Source of the DNA: Metaruminococcus_A sp964607135
Lineage (GTDB): Bacteria; Bacillota; Clostridia; Oscillospirales; Ruminococcaceae
Length of the DNA stretch: 14,586 bases
Assembly (NCBI GenBank): GCA_964607135.1
Contig: CAZSIV010000049.1
Location: 1-14,586 of the forward strand
Direction: 5' to 3'
Part shown: one piece after another, positions 13,746-14,586 of the stretch
How the letters are laid out: every line of letters starts with the position of its first letter
How positions within the stretch are numbered: position 1 is the first letter of the stretch
Position numbers and translations under genes: made by a program
Notes under the pieces: model-generated
Database searches by the model: none
What the model saw: only the letters and a program-made list of their open reading frames with translations
Told to the model about the DNA's origin: nothing

Positions 13746-14114
13746 ATATTAAGTTAAAAGATGATTAACAGTAACAGCTCACCGCAGGGTTGCTTCGCAA
13801 CCGCATCGCCTTGAAACATGGTCGCCCATCTCACTGTTCGTTTCGCTGCGCTCCCTGTTTCTGCGGTTCCCGGTCTGCTGCTTGCTCTGCCACCGGCAGC
13901 GCAGCCGCCCGGCACAGTTAACAGCCGCATGCTCTACCGACTGAGCTATTGAGGAATATTAAGTTAAAAGATGATTAACAGTAACAGCTCACCGCAGGGT
14001 TGCTTCGCAACCGCATCGCCTTGAAACATGGTCGCCCATCTCACTGTTCGTTTCGCTGCGCTCCCTGTTTCTGCGGTTCCCGGTCTGCTGCTTGCTCTGC
14101 CACCGGCAGCGCAG
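13707..14114. repeat. Tandem duplication, 198-bp copies at a 210-bp offset
   Basis: Copy 1 (13707-13904) and copy 2 (13917-14114) are identical in the given sequence and separated by 12 bp. The octamer GTTAACAG occurs at 13707, 13917 and 14114, exactly at the breakpoints, so unequal recombination or slippage at this word probably created the duplication. The copies carry half of tRNA-Asn plus the 5S-tRNA spacer. No protein-coding gene is supported in 13746-14170. Confidence 0.9.
13917..13955 (-). pseudogene. Partial tRNA-Asn copy
   Basis: This repeats the first 39 nt of tRNA-Asn, from the acceptor 5' strand through the D-arm and anticodon loop. It stops before the 3' side of the anticodon stem, so it cannot fold as a tRNA. 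It is a by-product of the tandem duplication. Confidence 0.9.
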
Positions 14115-14133
14115 TTAACAGAAGAGAATATAT

Positions 14134-14164
14134 CTGAAAGGTTGGAGAAACCCCAACCTTTCAG
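14134..14164 (-). terminator. Hairpin after 5S rRNA (processing stem or weak terminator)
   Basis: CTGAAAGGTTGG (14134-14145) and CCAACCTTTCAG (14153-14164) form a perfect 12-bp stem with a 7-nt loop, 6 nt after the 5S 3' end. The following minus-strand sequence is only moderately T-rich (ATATATTCTC), and tRNA-Asn lies beyond, so it may be a processing stem. Confidence 0.6.
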
Positions 14165-14170
14165 CTTCGT

Positions 14171-14286
<116 letters not shown>

Positions 14287-14357
14287 TATCTCTCAGAGCA
14301 GATACTCTGAAAACCGAATAAAAAGGAGAAACGCGAGAGAGAAAAGCTAAAACATGT

Positions 14358-14586
14358 AGGTCAAGCCCTCGACCGATTAGTACTCGCTAGCTGAACACGT
14401 CACCGTGCTTACACAATGAGCCTATCAACCTTGTCGTCTACAAGGGGTCTTACCTGGTTAACCCAGTGGGATATCTTATCTTAAGGCCGGCTTCACGCTT
14501 AGATGCCTTCAGCGTTTATCCGTTCCGCACATAGCTGCCCAGCTGTGCCACTGGCGTGACAACTGGTGCACCAGAGGTGCGTCCAT
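14358..14586 (-). rRNA. rrl: 23S ribosomal RNA, 3' end (partial)
   Basis: The minus strand carries the conserved terminal part of bacterial 23S rRNA, including AAGGCATCTAAGCGTGAAGC, GATAAGATATCCC, GTTGATAGGC and the closing TACTAATCGGTCGAGGGCTT. The gene continues past the right edge. The 3' end is placed by similarity to other 23S ends and is uncertain by a few bases. Confidence 0.95.

Overview
The window looks like a chromosomal segment of a Bacillota organism, probably a gut-type Clostridia (Oscillospiraceae-like). The basis is strong AGGAGG-type ribosome binding sites, sigma-A promoters (TATAAT), Gram-positive lipoprotein signals, TTG starts, and an rRNA operon ending 23S-5S-tRNA-Asn with an encoded CCA. 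Every gene I can support lies on the minus strand, so functional order runs from the right end to the left. No species call is possible from the sequence alone.

Right end (13630-14586): the 3' end of a 23S rRNA, a complete 5S rRNA, a 210-bp-offset tandem duplication that left a 39-nt tRNA-Asn fragment, an intact tRNA-Asn(GTT), and a clear intrinsic terminator that closes the rrn operon.

Middle and left (241-13511): an array of five paralogous modules in the same orientation. Each opens with a near-identical promoter and a small secreted protein (S, about 122-138 aa). Its signal peptide is almost invariant in four of the five, while the mature part is diversified. Accessory genes follow. Module A (13384-9995) is S1, two tandem lipoproteins L1 and L2, and FtsX/MacB-type permease P1. 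Module B (9788-7156) is S2 (leader frameshifted), permease P2 and a membrane-anchored extracellular protein. Module C (6982-5585) is S3, lipoprotein L3 and a 9-codon stub of a permease. Module D (5380-2490) is S4, a lipoprotein remnant, permease P4 and lipoprotein L5. Module E (2241-241) is S5 and permease P5. Positions 1-240 are AT-rich with no gene seen.

Inferred function: each module makes and secretes a small, probably beta-rich polypeptide. Lipoproteins and four-helix FtsX-type permeases with large extracellular domains act with it at the cell surface (export, immunity or sensing). The S proteins are faintly reminiscent of lactococcin-972-type bacteriocins, which also sit beside FtsX-like ABC permeases. 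That link is inference and needs a profile search. No ATP-binding subunit is encoded in the window, although such permeases need one.

Most unusual signals: (1) every S gene is enclosed by complementary GGCGGCG-type arms, one near the predicted transcript 5' end and one just after the stop codon, and all substitutions between arms are G-U-compatible on the coding-strand RNA only; (2) a conserved inverted repeat upstream of all five S promoters; (3) stubs, mosaics and identical tracts showing active rearrangement of the array.
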